A stretch of 64,000 nucleotides of DNA, from the NCBI GenBank assembly GCA_024402335.1, contig JAKSTZ010000006.1, positions 1 to 64,000 on the forward strand, read 5' to 3'. The notes under the pieces were generated by a model, which ran no database searches, was not told where the DNA came from, and saw only the letters and a list, made by a program, of their open reading frames with translations. The stretch is from Bacteroidales bacterium. GTDB taxonomy: Bacteria; Bacteroidota; Bacteroidia; Bacteroidales; UBA1715. Below, piece after piece: positions 9,528 to 20,237 of this stretch (its first letter is position 1; each line of letters begins with the position of its first letter). A program made the translations under genes and the position numbers.

Positions 9528-9556
9528 GCCAATATTTTGCTTATTACAGAAGCAAA

Positions 9557-9591
9557 AAGCCAATCCATTTTCTGTAAAAAAGGATTGGCTT
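9557..9591 (-). terminator. Rho-independent terminator of pyrB-pyrI
   Basis: AAGCCAATCC (9557-9566) and GGATTGGCTT (9582-9591) form a perfect 10-bp stem with a 15-nt loop, 8 nt below the pyrI stop. The minus strand continues with TTTGCTTCTG. Confidence 0.82.
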
Positions 9592-9598
9592 GTAATTT

Positions 9599-10066
9599 TT
9601 AGATAAAGTTGAAATGCTCGAAATCTGTTGTTTTTTCGCAATATTCACATTTCAAGCTAATGTGTGGCGTTTTGCTGACAACAGAGAATTTTGTCATAAT
9701 GTTTTGATGATTTGTCACACATTTCGGATTGAAGCAACGTGTAATACCTTGAATCTTTTCAGGACAAGTTATGATTTTCTTTTCAATTACTTGGTAGTCC
9801 TTGATAATGCTTAGTTTCGCTTCTGGTACAAGGATGGCAATTTTATTAATCTCGTCTTGTTCAAAATATTTGTCCGCAATTTTTATAATAGCTTTGCTTC
9901 CTAATTTCTTACTTTCCAAATTAAGACCAAAAGTGATTTGTGTGTTGATTTCTTCTAATTTTAGAATAGAAATAACTTTAAAAAGACTTTTGCTTGGTAT
10001 ATGATCGATTACGGTACCATTTTTTATGGCGCTAACCACCATTTGTTTACCTTGAATATTTCCCAT
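9599..10066 (-). CDS. pyrI: Aspartate carbamoyltransferase regulatory subunit
   Basis: Regulatory chain of ATCase, which binds nucleotide effectors and holds the catalytic trimers together. At 155 residues it has the usual length. The N-terminal allosteric domain starts with MVVSAIKNGTVIDHIP. The C-terminal zinc domain keeps all four cysteines: C111 and C116 (CFNPKC), C140 and C143 (CEYC). It lies 4 nt below pyrB on the same strand, so the two chains are made together, and a terminator follows its stop. Confidence 0.97.
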   Translation of the reverse strand: MGNIQGKQMVVSAIKNGTVIDHIPSKSLFKVISILKLEEINTQITFGLNLESKKLGSKAIIKIADKYFEQDEINKIAILVPEAKLSIIKDYQVIEKKIITCPEKIQGITRCFNPKCVTNHQNIMTKFSVVSKTPHISLKCEYCEKTTDFEHFNFI

Positions 10067-10070
10067 GGTT

Positions 10071-10985
10071 CTAAGCGTTAAGGTTTAACAAATAACTAAT
10101 GATTGCCTGGCGAGTAAAAACTCCGTTGCGTGCTTGCTCGAAATAATATGCTTTTGGATTCGCATCTACGTCAGGTTGGATTTCGTTGACACGAGGTAGT
10201 GGATGCAAAATTTTCATATTTGGTTTTGTTTTTTCAAGCATGTCGTTTCTAAGAATATACAAATTCTTAGTTTTTTCGTATTCCATCAAATCTGAAAAAC
10301 GTTCTTTTTGAACACGTGTCATGTACACGATATCAACTTCATTTAGAACAGATTGCATGTCTGAATGTTCGTAGAACGGAATGTTGTTTGCCATAAGTAT
10401 TTGCTTGTATTCGTTTGGTAAAGCAAGTTCTGGCGGAGCAACAAGGTGGAATGTAGGCTTGAAATATTTCATTGCCATAATCAATGAGTGAACAGTTCTT
10501 CCGTATTTCAAGTCTCCAATCAATGCTATAGAAAGGTTTTCCAGTGTGCCTTGTGTTTTTGTGATGGAATACATATCCAACAATGTTTGTGTTGGATGTT
10601 GGTTTGCACCGTCACCGGCATTTATTACAGGCACATTGGCAACCTCGCTTGAAAATTTAGCGGCACCTTCCAAAGGATGACGCATTACAATAAGGTCGCA
10701 ATAGTTGGAGATAATCTTTATTGTGTCGTGTAGAGTTTCACCTTTCGTTGTACTAGTTGTTTCTATGTCGGAGAAACCAATAACGCGTCCGCCAAGACGG
10801 TTGATTGCACTTTCGAAACTAAGGCGTGTTCTTGTAGAAGGTTCAAAAAACAATGATGCGATAACTCTTCCGTTTAGAAGGTTACGGTAACTGTTTGCTT
10901 CGAACTTTGCTGCAAGTTCCATGATTTTGAGGTATTCTTCTACATCAAAATCGCTGATTGATACTAAACTTCTTGCTGTACTCAT
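10071..10985 (-). CDS. pyrB: Aspartate carbamoyltransferase catalytic subunit
   Basis: Joins carbamoyl phosphate and aspartate, the committed step of pyrimidine synthesis. The 304-residue chain carries the carbamoyl-phosphate loop [13 protein letters not shown] (S50-T-R-T-R54), the mobile lysine loop (K81 in STTKGET), HPTQTLLD (H130) and the aspartate-domain motif HPLPRV near residue 262. It is first in a two-gene unit with pyrI. No clean TAnnTTTG box lies between its ATG and the terminator just upstream, so its promoter is unclear. pyrG lies 8 kb away but belongs to a different unit. Confidence 0.98.
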   Translation of the reverse strand: MSTARSLVSISDFDVEEYLKIMELAAKFEANSYRNLLNGRVIASLFFEPSTRTRLSFESAINRLGGRVIGFSDIETTSTTKGETLHDTIKIISNYCDLIVMRHPLEGAAKFSSEVANVPVINAGDGANQHPTQTLLDMYSITKTQGTLENLSIALIGDLKYGRTVHSLIMAMKYFKPTFHLVAPPELALPNEYKQILMANNIPFYEHSDMQSVLNEVDIVYMTRVQKERFSDLMEYEKTKNLYILRNDMLEKTKPNMKILHPLPRVNEIQPDVDANPKAYYFEQARNGVFTRQAIISYLLNLNA

Positions 10986-10999
10986 AGATATAGTAAAAA

Positions 11000-11026
11000 A
11001 AGAGCCGGTCGTAAAAACCAGCTCTT
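11000..11026 (-). terminator. Terminator of the PUR-family gene
   Basis: On the minus strand TAAGAGC(T)GGT, loop, ACC(G)GCTCTTTTTTT forms a hairpin with one mismatch and a seven-T tail. It starts directly below the stop codon and lies between this gene and pyrB. Confidence 0.85.
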
Positions 11027-11029
11027 AGA

Positions 11030-11344
11030 TTAAAATGAAAAATCAGAATTTTCAGACTCTTTACGAGACTCACTTCTTGGAACGAAATTAGGATTTTCTT
11101 CGGTAACGAAATCAACAGCATTTTTCATTCCTTCAAGGAATTTTTCGAAATCTTCCTGATACAAAAATATTTTATGCTTTTCGTATGAAACTTTTTCTTC
11201 AGATTCGAAAATTCGTTTGCTTTCAGTTATTGTAAGAAAATAATCGTTAGTCTTAGTTTTTTTAACGTCAAAGAAGTAGGTACGTTTACCTGCTTTTACA
11301 GATTTTGAGAATACTTCTTCTCTTTCTTGATTTGAGTTTTCCAT
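11030..11344 (-). CDS. PUR-alpha-like nucleic-acid-binding protein (DUF3276)
   Basis: Small 104-residue protein of the bacterial PUR family (DUF3276), common in Bacteroidota and expected to bind single-stranded DNA or RNA. The signature is present: SKSVKAGKRTYFFDVKKTKT, then DYFLTITESKR, and a C-terminal helix (IFLYQEDFEKFLEGMKNAVD), followed by a polar tail rich in Ser and Glu. There is no signal peptide. The gene stands alone, with a -7 box above and a hairpin terminator at its stop, like a separately controlled regulator. The exact target is unknown. Confidence 0.9.
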   Translation of the reverse strand: MENSNQEREEVFSKSVKAGKRTYFFDVKKTKTNDYFLTITESKRIFESEEKVSYEKHKIFLYQEDFEKFLEGMKNAVDFVTEENPNFVPRSESRKESENSDFSF

Positions 11345-11372
11345 ATCTTTCTACATTAAATCTTTCTCTACC

Positions 11373-11380
11373 CAAAAATA
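11373..11380 (-). promoter_or_regulatory. -7 element above the PUR-family gene
   Basis: TATTTTTG on the minus strand, 28 nt above the start codon. No TTTG is found at the ideal 19-21 nt spacing. Confidence 0.5.
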
Positions 11381-11437
11381 TATTTTTTTACGTTGCTAAA
11401 CTTTACAGGCAAACAATAGTTATTAACATATTAGCAA

Positions 11438-13258
11438 CTATATCAATTGTAAGTCGTGTAGTCGTTTGTACGCGCCGTTAAGTGCAATTAATTCATCGTG
11501 TTTGCCTGATTCAACAATTCGTCCTTCGTTCAAAACGATTATATTATCTGAATTTTTAATTGTTGACAATCTATGGGCAATAACCAATGATGTTCTGTCT
11601 TTCATTAAGTTTGAAAGAGCTTCTTGTACAAGTCTTTCTGATTCTGTGTCAAGAGCAGAAGTCGCCTCGTCGAGGATGAGTATTTTCGGGTTTTTCATGA
11701 TAGCTCTTGCTATGCAAAGTCTTTGTCGTTGTCCGCCCGATAATTTCCCTCCTTGGTCACCGATATTTGTCTCGTAACCGTTCTCTAATTCCATAATAAA
11801 CTCATGGGCATTCGCAAGTTTTGCTGCTTCGATAACCTTTTCTTTGTCGGGGTTGTCTATACCAAAGGCAATGTTGTTAAATACAGTGTCGTTAAACAAT
11901 AAAGATTCTTGTGTGACTATTCCGATGAGGTTGCGTAAGTCTGCTAATTTTAAATCTTTGATAGGGGTATTGTCTATGCAAATTTCTCCTATTGTAGGCT
12001 CGTAGAAGCGCGGAATTAGGTTCGCTATGGTTGTCTTTCCCGATCCTGACTGTCCTACAAGTGCAACAGATGTTCCTTTCGGAATTTTTATGGAGATATT
12101 TTTGAGTATAGTTCTTTCTGAATTATAGCCAAATGTAACGTCCTTGAATTCAATAGAGTCGCTGAAATTTTCTATATTTTTAGCATCTTCTTTTTCTTCT
12201 ATTTTTGCGTCAGATTGTATGATTTTCTCGATCCTGTCGATACCAGCAGCTCCTTGTTTTATGTTGTAGAATGCCGATGTGAATGATTTTGCAGGACTTG
12301 CGATTTGTGTGAATGCAAGTATGAATGCAATGAATGCTTCTGGTGACATTCCTCCATCTTGGGCAAGAACTAAATTTCCACCCATGAATATGGCAACAGA
12401 GAGAATTAATACGATTAAAAAGTCGGTAAGTGGATGTGCTAAACTGTTTTTTCTATTTGCACGGTTCATTTCCTTGTAATATGCATTGCTTCGTTCCTCG
12501 AACTTTTCACGCATTTGTCGTGTGCCGTTAAATATTTTCACCACTTTTAATCCCGAAAGAGTTTCGTCAAGATAGACTAAAATGTCGCCTTGCAGTTCTT
12601 GTGTTCTATTTGTCGCTTTCTTTAGACTTTTCCCAATTTTTCCGGTAATTATTCCCATAAACGGAAGTAAAAGGAATACAATAAGTGTCATTTTAAAGCT
12701 GATGATGATGATACCGGTAAAGTACACAAGTATGTAAAGAGGGTTTTTTATTAAGTCTATGAAAGAGTTCATGCTTGTGCGTACAATGGTAATGTCGGAA
12801 GACATTCGTGACATGATATCACCTTTACGCTCGTTAGTAAAAAAGAAAACAGGTAGTTGTAGAATTTTTGAATATGCAATGTTGTAAATGTCCCGTGGGA
12901 CGCCGTTCACAATAGGAATGTTGAAATATTTTCCAAGATATTCAAAACCGTCTTTTAACAATGTTACAAAAATGAGTGCTAAACAAATGAAAATGAGTGC
13001 TATGGACTCGTTCCAACGTTCGATTACAAGTGTAAGGTAATAGTTGCAATAGAGTAGTAGGGTGTCTTTGGAAAGAACGAATGTCTCAGGCAACTCGTGT
13101 ACTTGTTGAGTGTGGTCGAAAAGCACATTGAAAAATGGAATTATGAGTGCTATCATACCAAACGAAAAAATCGCACCTAAAAGGTTGAAAATGAAAACAA
13201 GGACAAGATGCTGTTTATAATTGGATAGATATTTCCAAAGTTTTTTGAAGTCGCTCAT
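11438..13258 (-). CDS. ABC transporter, fused permease/ATPase (MsbA/lipid exporter-like)
   Basis: Half-transporter of 606 residues that should work as an inner-membrane homodimer. Residues 1-340 form six membrane helices (first at about 18-40). The NBD has Walker A GQSGSGKTT near 398, the Q-loop in IGIVTQESLLFND, the signature LSGGQRQRLCIARAI, Walker B ILILDEATSALD near 530 and the H-loop IAHRLSTI. The family includes MsbA-type lipid A flippases and multidrug exporters. MsbA is a reasonable guess in a Gram-negative with no partner genes, but the substrate cannot be read from sequence. It has its own well-formed promoter and is probably monocistronic. Confidence 0.93.
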   Translation of the reverse strand: MSDFKKLWKYLSNYKQHLVLVFIFNLLGAIFSFGMIALIIPFFNVLFDHTQQVHELPETFVLSKDTLLLYCNYYLTLVIERWNESIALIFICLALIFVTLLKDGFEYLGKYFNIPIVNGVPRDIYNIAYSKILQLPVFFFTNERKGDIMSRMSSDITIVRTSMNSFIDLIKNPLYILVYFTGIIIISFKMTLIVFLLLPFMGIITGKIGKSLKKATNRTQELQGDILVYLDETLSGLKVVKIFNGTRQMREKFEERSNAYYKEMNRANRKNSLAHPLTDFLIVLILSVAIFMGGNLVLAQDGGMSPEAFIAFILAFTQIASPAKSFTSAFYNIKQGAAGIDRIEKIIQSDAKIEEKEDAKNIENFSDSIEFKDVTFGYNSERTILKNISIKIPKGTSVALVGQSGSGKTTIANLIPRFYEPTIGEICIDNTPIKDLKLADLRNLIGIVTQESLLFNDTVFNNIAFGIDNPDKEKVIEAAKLANAHEFIMELENGYETNIGDQGGKLSGGQRQRLCIARAIMKNPKILILDEATSALDTESERLVQEALSNLMKDRTSLVIAHRLSTIKNSDNIIVLNEGRIVESGKHDELIALNGAYKRLHDLQLI

Positions 13259-13272
13259 TTAAATAGTTTTTG

Positions 13273-13303
13273 CAAAAGTATGACTTTCGTAATAAATGAC
13301 AAA
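13273..13303 (-). promoter_or_regulatory. Promoter of the ABC exporter
   Basis: Minus strand: TTTG (13300-13303), 19-nt spacer, TACTTTTG (13273-13280), ending 14 nt above the ATG. The transcript would be nearly leaderless. Confidence 0.75.
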
Positions 13304-13331
13304 TAGTGTTTGTAATTCGTTCATATTTTAA

Positions 13332-13363
13332 TTTGTTGGAAATCTATTTAAGGAATAAATTCG
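13332..13363 (+). promoter_or_regulatory. Promoter of the M23 peptidase gene
   Basis: TTTG (13332-13335), 20-nt spacer, TAAATTCG (13356-13363; one mismatch to TAnnTTTG), 20 nt above the ATG. It is divergent from the ABC exporter promoter in the same 125-bp gap. Confidence 0.55.
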
Positions 13364-13383
13364 CCAATTGAAAAAGTGAATTT

Positions 13384-15078
13384 ATGCGTAGATTAATTAC
13401 TGTGTTTATGGCTGTGCTTGCATTGAATGTTGCGATGGCACAGAATTTTATATTGCCTTTGGATTTACGTCCGACGTATTTGGCAGCAAATTTTGGAGAA
13501 TTGCGTCCGAATCATTTCCATTCCGGACTTGATATGAAAACAGACAAAGTAGAAGGTAAAGTCGTTCGTTCTGTTGATACCGGTTATGTTTCTCGTGTTC
13601 AAATTTCTCCGACAGGTTATGGACATGTGTTGTACGTGAATCATCCAAGTGGGTATACGACGGTTTATGCTCATTTAAAATCATTTGAGCCACGTATTGA
13701 TTCTGTTGTTCGTGCTTACCAATATGAACACAAAAAGCATCAAATTGATATTAGTTTTACTCCGGAACAATTGCCTGTAAGCCGTGGACAACAGATCGCT
13801 TTGTCGGGAAATACAGGAAGTTCAGGAGGTCCGCATCTTCATTTCGAAATACGAAAAACAGAAAATCAACATGCTTTAAACCCAATGCTGTTTTACAATT
13901 TGAAGGATAATGTTGCTCCTAAAATTTATAGAATCGGAGTGTATCCGATGGATAATGAAAGTTTCGTGAATGGGAAATCAGAAAAGCAACTGTTTGAAGT
14001 CGTTTCGAAAGGTAACGGTGTGTATGCCTTGAATGTACCGGTAAAAGTGTGGGGAAAAATAGGCTTTTCAGTACAAGGTTTTGATTATATGCCGGAGATG
14101 TCGAATATCTATGGTTTTTATACAACGACTTTGTCGTGCAACAATAAAACGATATATTCTCGAAAAATAGATGAAATAGATTTTGCTACAACTGCTGATA
14201 TAAATAGTTTGATTGACTATGAAGAACGATTGGTTTCGAAACGAAATTATGAGCGTATGTTCGTGAAACCAAATAACGAGTTGGAGATTTATACAAAGCT
14301 GGAAAATCAAGGAATTTATGAAGTCACTGATGCCCAAACGGCTCAATGTGAGGTCAGAGTAACGGATTTTGCGGGTAATGCTGCGTCATTACAAATAAAT
14401 TTGATTCAAACGAATGAAGGACTAGAAAATCAAGCTGTGAAAAGTTCTACGGCAAGACTGTTTAGTTGTGCGGATACGTTCTCGTACACGTATGAAAAAT
14501 TCCAATTTAAGGCAAAAGCTAAAACGTTTTTTGAGGATTTCACTTTTGATGTCGTAGTTTCCAATGCTAATGCTAAGAAAAGATATTATTCTTCAGTGTA
14601 TAAACTTGTAACAGATCAAGTTATGTTTAAGAAATCTGCTGAAATTATTATTCCATACTCGTTACCTGATAGTTTACAAGGAAAAGCAATTATTGAAAAT
14701 TGCGGAAAAAGAATTCCAGTGATGACGAAATTCGATGATAATGGTTGTGCGCATGCGTTTATAAAAACTCCAGGAAGTTATGCTGTGGTTGTTGATACTG
14801 TTGCACCGAGCATAAAGATTAGCCAGGAAAAATTGGCCGATATGACCAATCAACAATACATTTTGTTTAAGATGTCGGACAATTATTCTGGTGTTGCAAA
14901 ATACAATGCGTATATTGATGGTGAATGGCAAATACTTGATTATGATGCCAAAAGTAGTGCCGTGTTTTTATGGTTTGACAAAGATAAAATGGAATTCGGG
15001 AAAAAACATACCTTACGTATAGTGTTGGAAGATCTTTGTCACAATGTGTTTGACGAGGAGTATGAGTTCTATAAATAA
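13384..15078 (+). CDS. Secreted M23-family metallopeptidase (peptidoglycan endopeptidase)
   Basis: 564-residue periplasmic protein with a signal peptide (MRRLITVFMAVLALNVAMAQ). The LytM/M23 domain covers about residues 30-175. Zinc ligands are intact: HFHSGLD (H46, D50), YAHLK (H97) and GPHLHFEIR (H151, H153), so it should be an active cell-wall endopeptidase. Residues 180-564 are predicted beta-rich and unassigned, with Ig-like stretches such as VAPSIKISQEKLADM. A long C-terminal beta region behind M23 is usual in Bacteroidota. It converges on trmD across a shared terminator. Confidence 0.92.
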   Translation: MRRLITVFMAVLALNVAMAQNFILPLDLRPTYLAANFGELRPNHFHSGLDMKTDKVEGKVVRSVDTGYVSRVQISPTGYGHVLYVNHPSGYTTVYAHLKSFEPRIDSVVRAYQYEHKKHQIDISFTPEQLPVSRGQQIALSGNTGSSGGPHLHFEIRKTENQHALNPMLFYNLKDNVAPKIYRIGVYPMDNESFVNGKSEKQLFEVVSKGNGVYALNVPVKVWGKIGFSVQGFDYMPEMSNIYGFYTTTLSCNNKTIYSRKIDEIDFATTADINSLIDYEERLVSKRNYERMFVKPNNELEIYTKLENQGIYEVTDAQTAQCEVRVTDFAGNAASLQINLIQTNEGLENQAVKSSTARLFSCADTFSYTYEKFQFKAKAKTFFEDFTFDVVVSNANAKKRYYSSVYKLVTDQVMFKKSAEIIIPYSLPDSLQGKAIIENCGKRIPVMTKFDDNGCAHAFIKTPGSYAVVVDTVAPSIKISQEKLADMTNQQYILFKMSDNYSGVAKYNAYIDGEWQILDYDAKSSAVFLWFDKDKMEFGKKHTLRIVLEDLCHNVFDEEYEFYK

Positions 15079-15100
15079 AAAAGAGGCGAAAACCTCTTTT
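15079..15100. terminator. Bidirectional terminator between the M23 gene and trmD
   Basis: AAAAGAGG and CCTCTTTT form an 8-bp stem with loop CGAAAA. T-runs follow on the plus strand and A-runs precede it, so it can serve both converging genes. Confidence 0.88.
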
Positions 15101-15784
15101 TTATTCTTCGTCAAGTAAATCGGGACGTAGTAATTTAGTACGTTCTAAAGATTGTTCTAATTGCCATTTGTCAATTTCCTTTGTGTTGCCGGAAAGTAAG
15201 ATTTCAGGAACTTTCCAACCGTTGTAATTCTCTGGTCTGGTGTAAATAGGCGCAGCCAATAGATTGTCTTGAAAAGAATCGTCAAGGGCCGAAGCCATGT
15301 CTCCCATAGCTCCCGGTAAAATTCTTACAACACTGTCTGTGACAACGGCAGCGGCAAGTTCACCACCAGTTATTACAAAATCGCCGATGGAAATTTCCTT
15401 TGTTATAAGGTGTTCGCGAACACGATGGTCTATGCCTTTGTAGTGTCCGCAGAGAATAATTATGTTTTCCATTAAAGAAAGGTGGTTCGCCGTTTTTTGT
15501 GTAAATTGTTCACCATCTGGGCTCATGTATATGATTTCATCATATTTCCTTTCGGACTGCAATTTTTGTATGCACTTGTGTATAGGCTCTATTTGTAATA
15601 CCATGCCGGCTCCGCCACCAAATTGATAATCATCAACATGGTGATGTTTTGCATCCGAGGAGTAGTCGTGTAAATCGTGTACGACAATTTCAACTATACC
15701 TTTTTCTTTCGCACGTTTTAGTATGGATGTTTCTAACGGACTTTCAATTACCTGAGGAACTGCAGAGATGATATCTATACGCAT
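15101..15784 (-). CDS. trmD: tRNA (guanine-N1)-methyltransferase
   Basis: SPOUT methyltransferase that makes m1G37 next to the anticodon and prevents +1 frameshifts. It acts as a dimer with SAM bound in the trefoil knot. At 227 residues it has the normal length. Diagnostic stretches: [11 protein letters not shown] start, [11 protein letters not shown], the knot segments [11 protein letters not shown] and [12 protein letters not shown], and [12 protein letters not shown] with LLSGNTKEI. It is not next to rplS, rimM or rpsP as in many bacteria; here it stands alone, converging on the M23 gene and diverging from the DUF349 unit. Confidence 0.98.
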   Translation of the reverse strand: MRIDIISAVPQVIESPLETSILKRAKEKGIVEIVVHDLHDYSSDAKHHHVDDYQFGGGAGMVLQIEPIHKCIQKLQSERKYDEIIYMSPDGEQFTQKTANHLSLMENIIILCGHYKGIDHRVREHLITKEISIGDFVITGGELAAAVVTDSVVRILPGAMGDMASALDDSFQDNLLAAPIYTRPENYNGWKVPEILLSGNTKEIDKWQLEQSLERTKLLRPDLLDEE

Positions 15785-15830
15785 GGAAAATATTTTCTGA
15801 AAATGAGTTGTTTTTGTTTTTTTACATGGG

Positions 15831-15838
15831 CAAAATTA
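15831..15838 (-). promoter_or_regulatory. -7 element for trmD
   Basis: TAATTTTG on the minus strand, 46 nt above the trmD ATG. It lies two bases from the divergent TATTTTTG box on the other strand, so the two promoters probably compete. Confidence 0.5.
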
Positions 15839-15840
15839 TG

Positions 15841-15848
15841 TATTTTTG
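15841..15848 (+). promoter_or_regulatory. -7 element for the DUF349-pyrG-yidC unit
   Basis: TATTTTTG, 73 nt above the ATG at 15922. The nearest TTTG (15813-15816) is 24 nt away, longer than usual, so the upstream half is weak. Confidence 0.5.
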
Positions 15849-15921
15849 CAATATGTTGTATGTGTTGTGAAAACCTATGACATGGTCTATGATTTAACTT
15901 GTTGAATTCCGAAACGAAGCA

Positions 15922-17703
15922 ATGGAAGACGTTAATATGCAAAATGAAGGATTAGAACTTCAGAGTCAGGTAGAAGAACCTACTCAAGGTGTAGATTTTT
16001 ATGCTTGTAGTTTACAAGAATTGATTTCTGCTATGGAATCATTTTGTACTAAAGAATTGGTTGAGGTACATAGAAAGGATATAGAGAAGATTCGTTCTTT
16101 GTATTATAGTAAGTTGAAGTCAGAAACTGATGCAGCACGAAAATTGTATGTTGCAGAGCATGGAACAGTTGATGGTTTTGTGTTTGAGTCGCATGAAGCT
16201 GAATTTAAGGAAGTATATGGTCGTGTAAAAGATTTGCGTGCGGAAATCGTTGTTGCGAAACAGAAAGAGCAAGCGGCAAACTTGAAAAAACGCTATGATA
16301 TCATACAAAAAATAGAATTGCTTACCCAATCACCAGAGTCTATGAATAAGACTTTTGCAGATTTTCGCTCTTTGCAGGAAGAATGGAAAAATGTTGGAAG
16401 TGTTGCTGCAGCAGAAGATAAGGCTGTTTGGGAAAAATATCATTTGGAAGTTGCAAAGTTCTATGATTATGTGAAGATAGATCGTGAATTGCGCGACTTG
16501 GATTTGAAGAAAAATTACGAGGCGAAAGTTGCCTTATGTGAAAAGGCGGAAGCATTGGCAGGTGCAAATCAGGTTGTGAAAGCATTTGCAGATTTGCAAC
16601 TTTTGCATGAGGAATGGAAAAAAATCGGTCCTGTAAAAGAAGAACTAAAAGATGCTTTATGGGAACGATTTAAAACAGCAACAACGGTAGTTAATAAAGC
16701 TCATCAAGATTATTTTGAAAATTTGAAAAAACAAGAGTCTGAGAATTTGGAGAAAAAGACGACTTTGTGTGAGAAAATAGAAAATCTTGTTTCTTCTTTG
16801 GATGCTAAGACTGTAAAACAGTGGACGGCAGCTACTGATGAGGTTTTGGAATTGCAGAAACAATGGAAATCGTTGGGTTATGCTCCACAAAAACAAAATA
16901 CAGCGATATATGAACGTTTCTCGAAATCTTGTAATGAATTCTTTGCATTAAAAAAATCGTTCTTTAGCGAAGTGAGAGATATAGAGAATGAAAACAAAGC
17001 ACATAAGATTGCATTATGTGAGAAAGCTGAATCTATGCAGACTCGTACTGATTGGAAAGAAGCTGCTTTGGAATATGTGCAATTGCAAAAAGAATGGAAA
17101 ACGGTAGGTGCTGTTGCGTTTAAAGATTCGCAAAAATTGTGGAACAGATTCCAACAAGCTTGTAATTCGTTCTATGAGGCAAAGAAAGCTTTTGAAACTC
17201 AAAAGGAACAGACTTTGAATGGTAATATTGCGGTAAAAGAAGAACTTTTAGTAAAAATATCTGAAATTCCTGCTGAACCAAAAGCTGATGCTTTGAAAGC
17301 TTTGTCGGCGTTACAAGAAGAATGGGCGAAGGTTCAAGTTCCTGCACAAGCAAAAGCAGATTTACAAAAACGTTTTGCGGAAACTACTCGTGCGTTGTTG
17401 CAAAAATTGCAAATAGAGAACGCTTCAGCAGATGATTTGTCATATAAAATAAAAATCAATTCCTTGTTGTTGGAAAAAGACGGCAAGTCGAAAGTGGAAA
17501 ACGAAGTGAAATATTTAAGAAAACGTTTGACTTCGGCACAGTCTGAATTAAAAGCGTTAGAAAATAATATTGGTTTCTTTGGAAAATCTTCAAATGCGTC
17601 AGCGTTGATTGCATCTGTGGAAAAAAACATAGAAAAGAGCAAATCAGAAATTTCTCAAATTGAGAATAAACTTGCTATCATAAAATCAGTCGTTGAAAAA
17701 TAG
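15922..17703 (+). CDS. DUF349 repeat protein
   Basis: Cytoplasmic, almost fully helical 593-residue protein with five copies of the DUF349 helical repeat (about residues 135-190, 208-270, 287-350, 370-430, 440-495). Each has a core such as LQEEWKNVG or LHEEWKKIG followed by a W/F-x-RF helix. The C-terminus (about 500-593) is a coiled coil. Proteins of this family are conserved in Bacteroidota but have no settled biochemical role. It is the first gene of a tight plus-strand series; the next gene starts directly at its stop, which suggests coupled translation. Confidence 0.9.
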   Translation: MEDVNMQNEGLELQSQVEEPTQGVDFYACSLQELISAMESFCTKELVEVHRKDIEKIRSLYYSKLKSETDAARKLYVAEHGTVDGFVFESHEAEFKEVYGRVKDLRAEIVVAKQKEQAANLKKRYDIIQKIELLTQSPESMNKTFADFRSLQEEWKNVGSVAAAEDKAVWEKYHLEVAKFYDYVKIDRELRDLDLKKNYEAKVALCEKAEALAGANQVVKAFADLQLLHEEWKKIGPVKEELKDALWERFKTATTVVNKAHQDYFENLKKQESENLEKKTTLCEKIENLVSSLDAKTVKQWTAATDEVLELQKQWKSLGYAPQKQNTAIYERFSKSCNEFFALKKSFFSEVRDIENENKAHKIALCEKAESMQTRTDWKEAALEYVQLQKEWKTVGAVAFKDSQKLWNRFQQACNSFYEAKKAFETQKEQTLNGNIAVKEELLVKISEIPAEPKADALKALSALQEEWAKVQVPAQAKADLQKRFAETTRALLQKLQIENASADDLSYKIKINSLLLEKDGKSKVENEVKYLRKRLTSAQSELKALENNIGFFGKSSNASALIASVEKNIEKSKSEISQIENKLAIIKSVVEK

Positions 17704-18564
17704 ATGAAAGTAATTCGTACCATATTATTATATGTAGTAAGCATTTTTGTTTTTGCCTCTTGTGTATCAAGTGGCAATAATGATATTGCGGACGATGCCT
17801 ATAGTGATGTAGTGCTTGGGGAAGACTTGGTGCGTATAGGAATGCCAGAAAAGTTGGATTATTTAATTAGTAATTTGGTTATTTCTGATGAAATGATAGG
17901 GTTGTTAGCTCAATCCGACAAAAGTTTGTTTGATCAGTCTTTGTTGAATTCTCCAGAAAATGTGAAATACTATAATACAAGCAAGAATAAGGCTGTAAAC
18001 ATGGGCGTTTATGGAGCAGAATTGAACTATTTGATTCATTTTGAACAAACTGGTTCTTCAATGAAATATATGGCTGCTTCAAAACAATTGGCTGACCAAA
18101 TTGGGGTTGCAATGGCGTTTGATCAGCATGCGGTGGAGGAATATCAGAATAATGTGGAAAATAAAGATTCTTTGATAAACATTATTTTTGTTGTATATGA
18201 CAATGCACGTAGAATGCTGAAAAACGAAGAACAATTTATGCTGTCGTCTTTAGTAATAGTCGGTAGTTGGATTGAAAATATGTATATTACGACAGAATTG
18301 TTTCAACGTACAAAATCAACAACGTTGAAATCAAAATTGGTTACATCAATTATTGAACAAAAGGACTATTTAGATAAGATTTTAGATGCAGTTGTTCTTT
18401 TGGATGAAGGTGATAATATTTTTGTGACAGATATAATCGATAATTTGAAATCTGTTGATTCTCAGTATCAAGGATTTGGAGATAAGCTACTTTCAGAGGA
18501 AGATGTAGATTTGTTACATCAAAGTATTACAAAAGTTAGAATGAAAATAATTCAAGTGAAATAA
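17704..18564 (+). CDS. Hypothetical lipoprotein
   Basis: 286 residues. The N-terminus MKVIRTILLYVVSIFVFASC has a type II signal with Cys20 as the lipidation site, followed by a Ser/Asn/Asp-rich linker, as in surface or outer-membrane-bound lipoproteins. The rest is predicted helical with no motif I recognise (for example FEQTGSSMKYMAASKQLADQ). The ATG abuts the stop of the DUF349 gene (TAG ATG), and pyrG follows after 20 nt. Function unknown; its place between core genes suggests a stable envelope role, but that is inference. Confidence 0.75.
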   Translation: MKVIRTILLYVVSIFVFASCVSSGNNDIADDAYSDVVLGEDLVRIGMPEKLDYLISNLVISDEMIGLLAQSDKSLFDQSLLNSPENVKYYNTSKNKAVNMGVYGAELNYLIHFEQTGSSMKYMAASKQLADQIGVAMAFDQHAVEEYQNNVENKDSLINIIFVVYDNARRMLKNEEQFMLSSLVIVGSWIENMYITTELFQRTKSTTLKSKLVTSIIEQKDYLDKILDAVVLLDEGDNIFVTDIIDNLKSVDSQYQGFGDKLLSEEDVDLLHQSITKVRMKIIQVK

Positions 18565-18572
18565 GAAATTAA

Positions 18573-20198
<1,626 letters not shown>

Positions 20199-20237
20199 AT
20201 ATGAATTGGTGGAATCCCCACCTATATGAACTAAAAA

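Noticed and set aside
9488-9568. Longer N-terminus for the PorE-like gene
   Set aside because: The extra 27 codons cover the pyrBI terminator stem and would place the signal peptide internally.
11392-11438. Inverted repeat GTTGCTAA/TTAGCAAC as terminator of the ABC exporter
   Set aside because: The loop is 31 nt and no T-run follows directly on the minus strand. It may still be a weak structure.
20208-20222. GGTGG/CCACC hairpin between pyrG and yidC
   Set aside because: The stem is only 5 bp and has no T-run; the genes look co-transcribed, so it is not called as a terminator.
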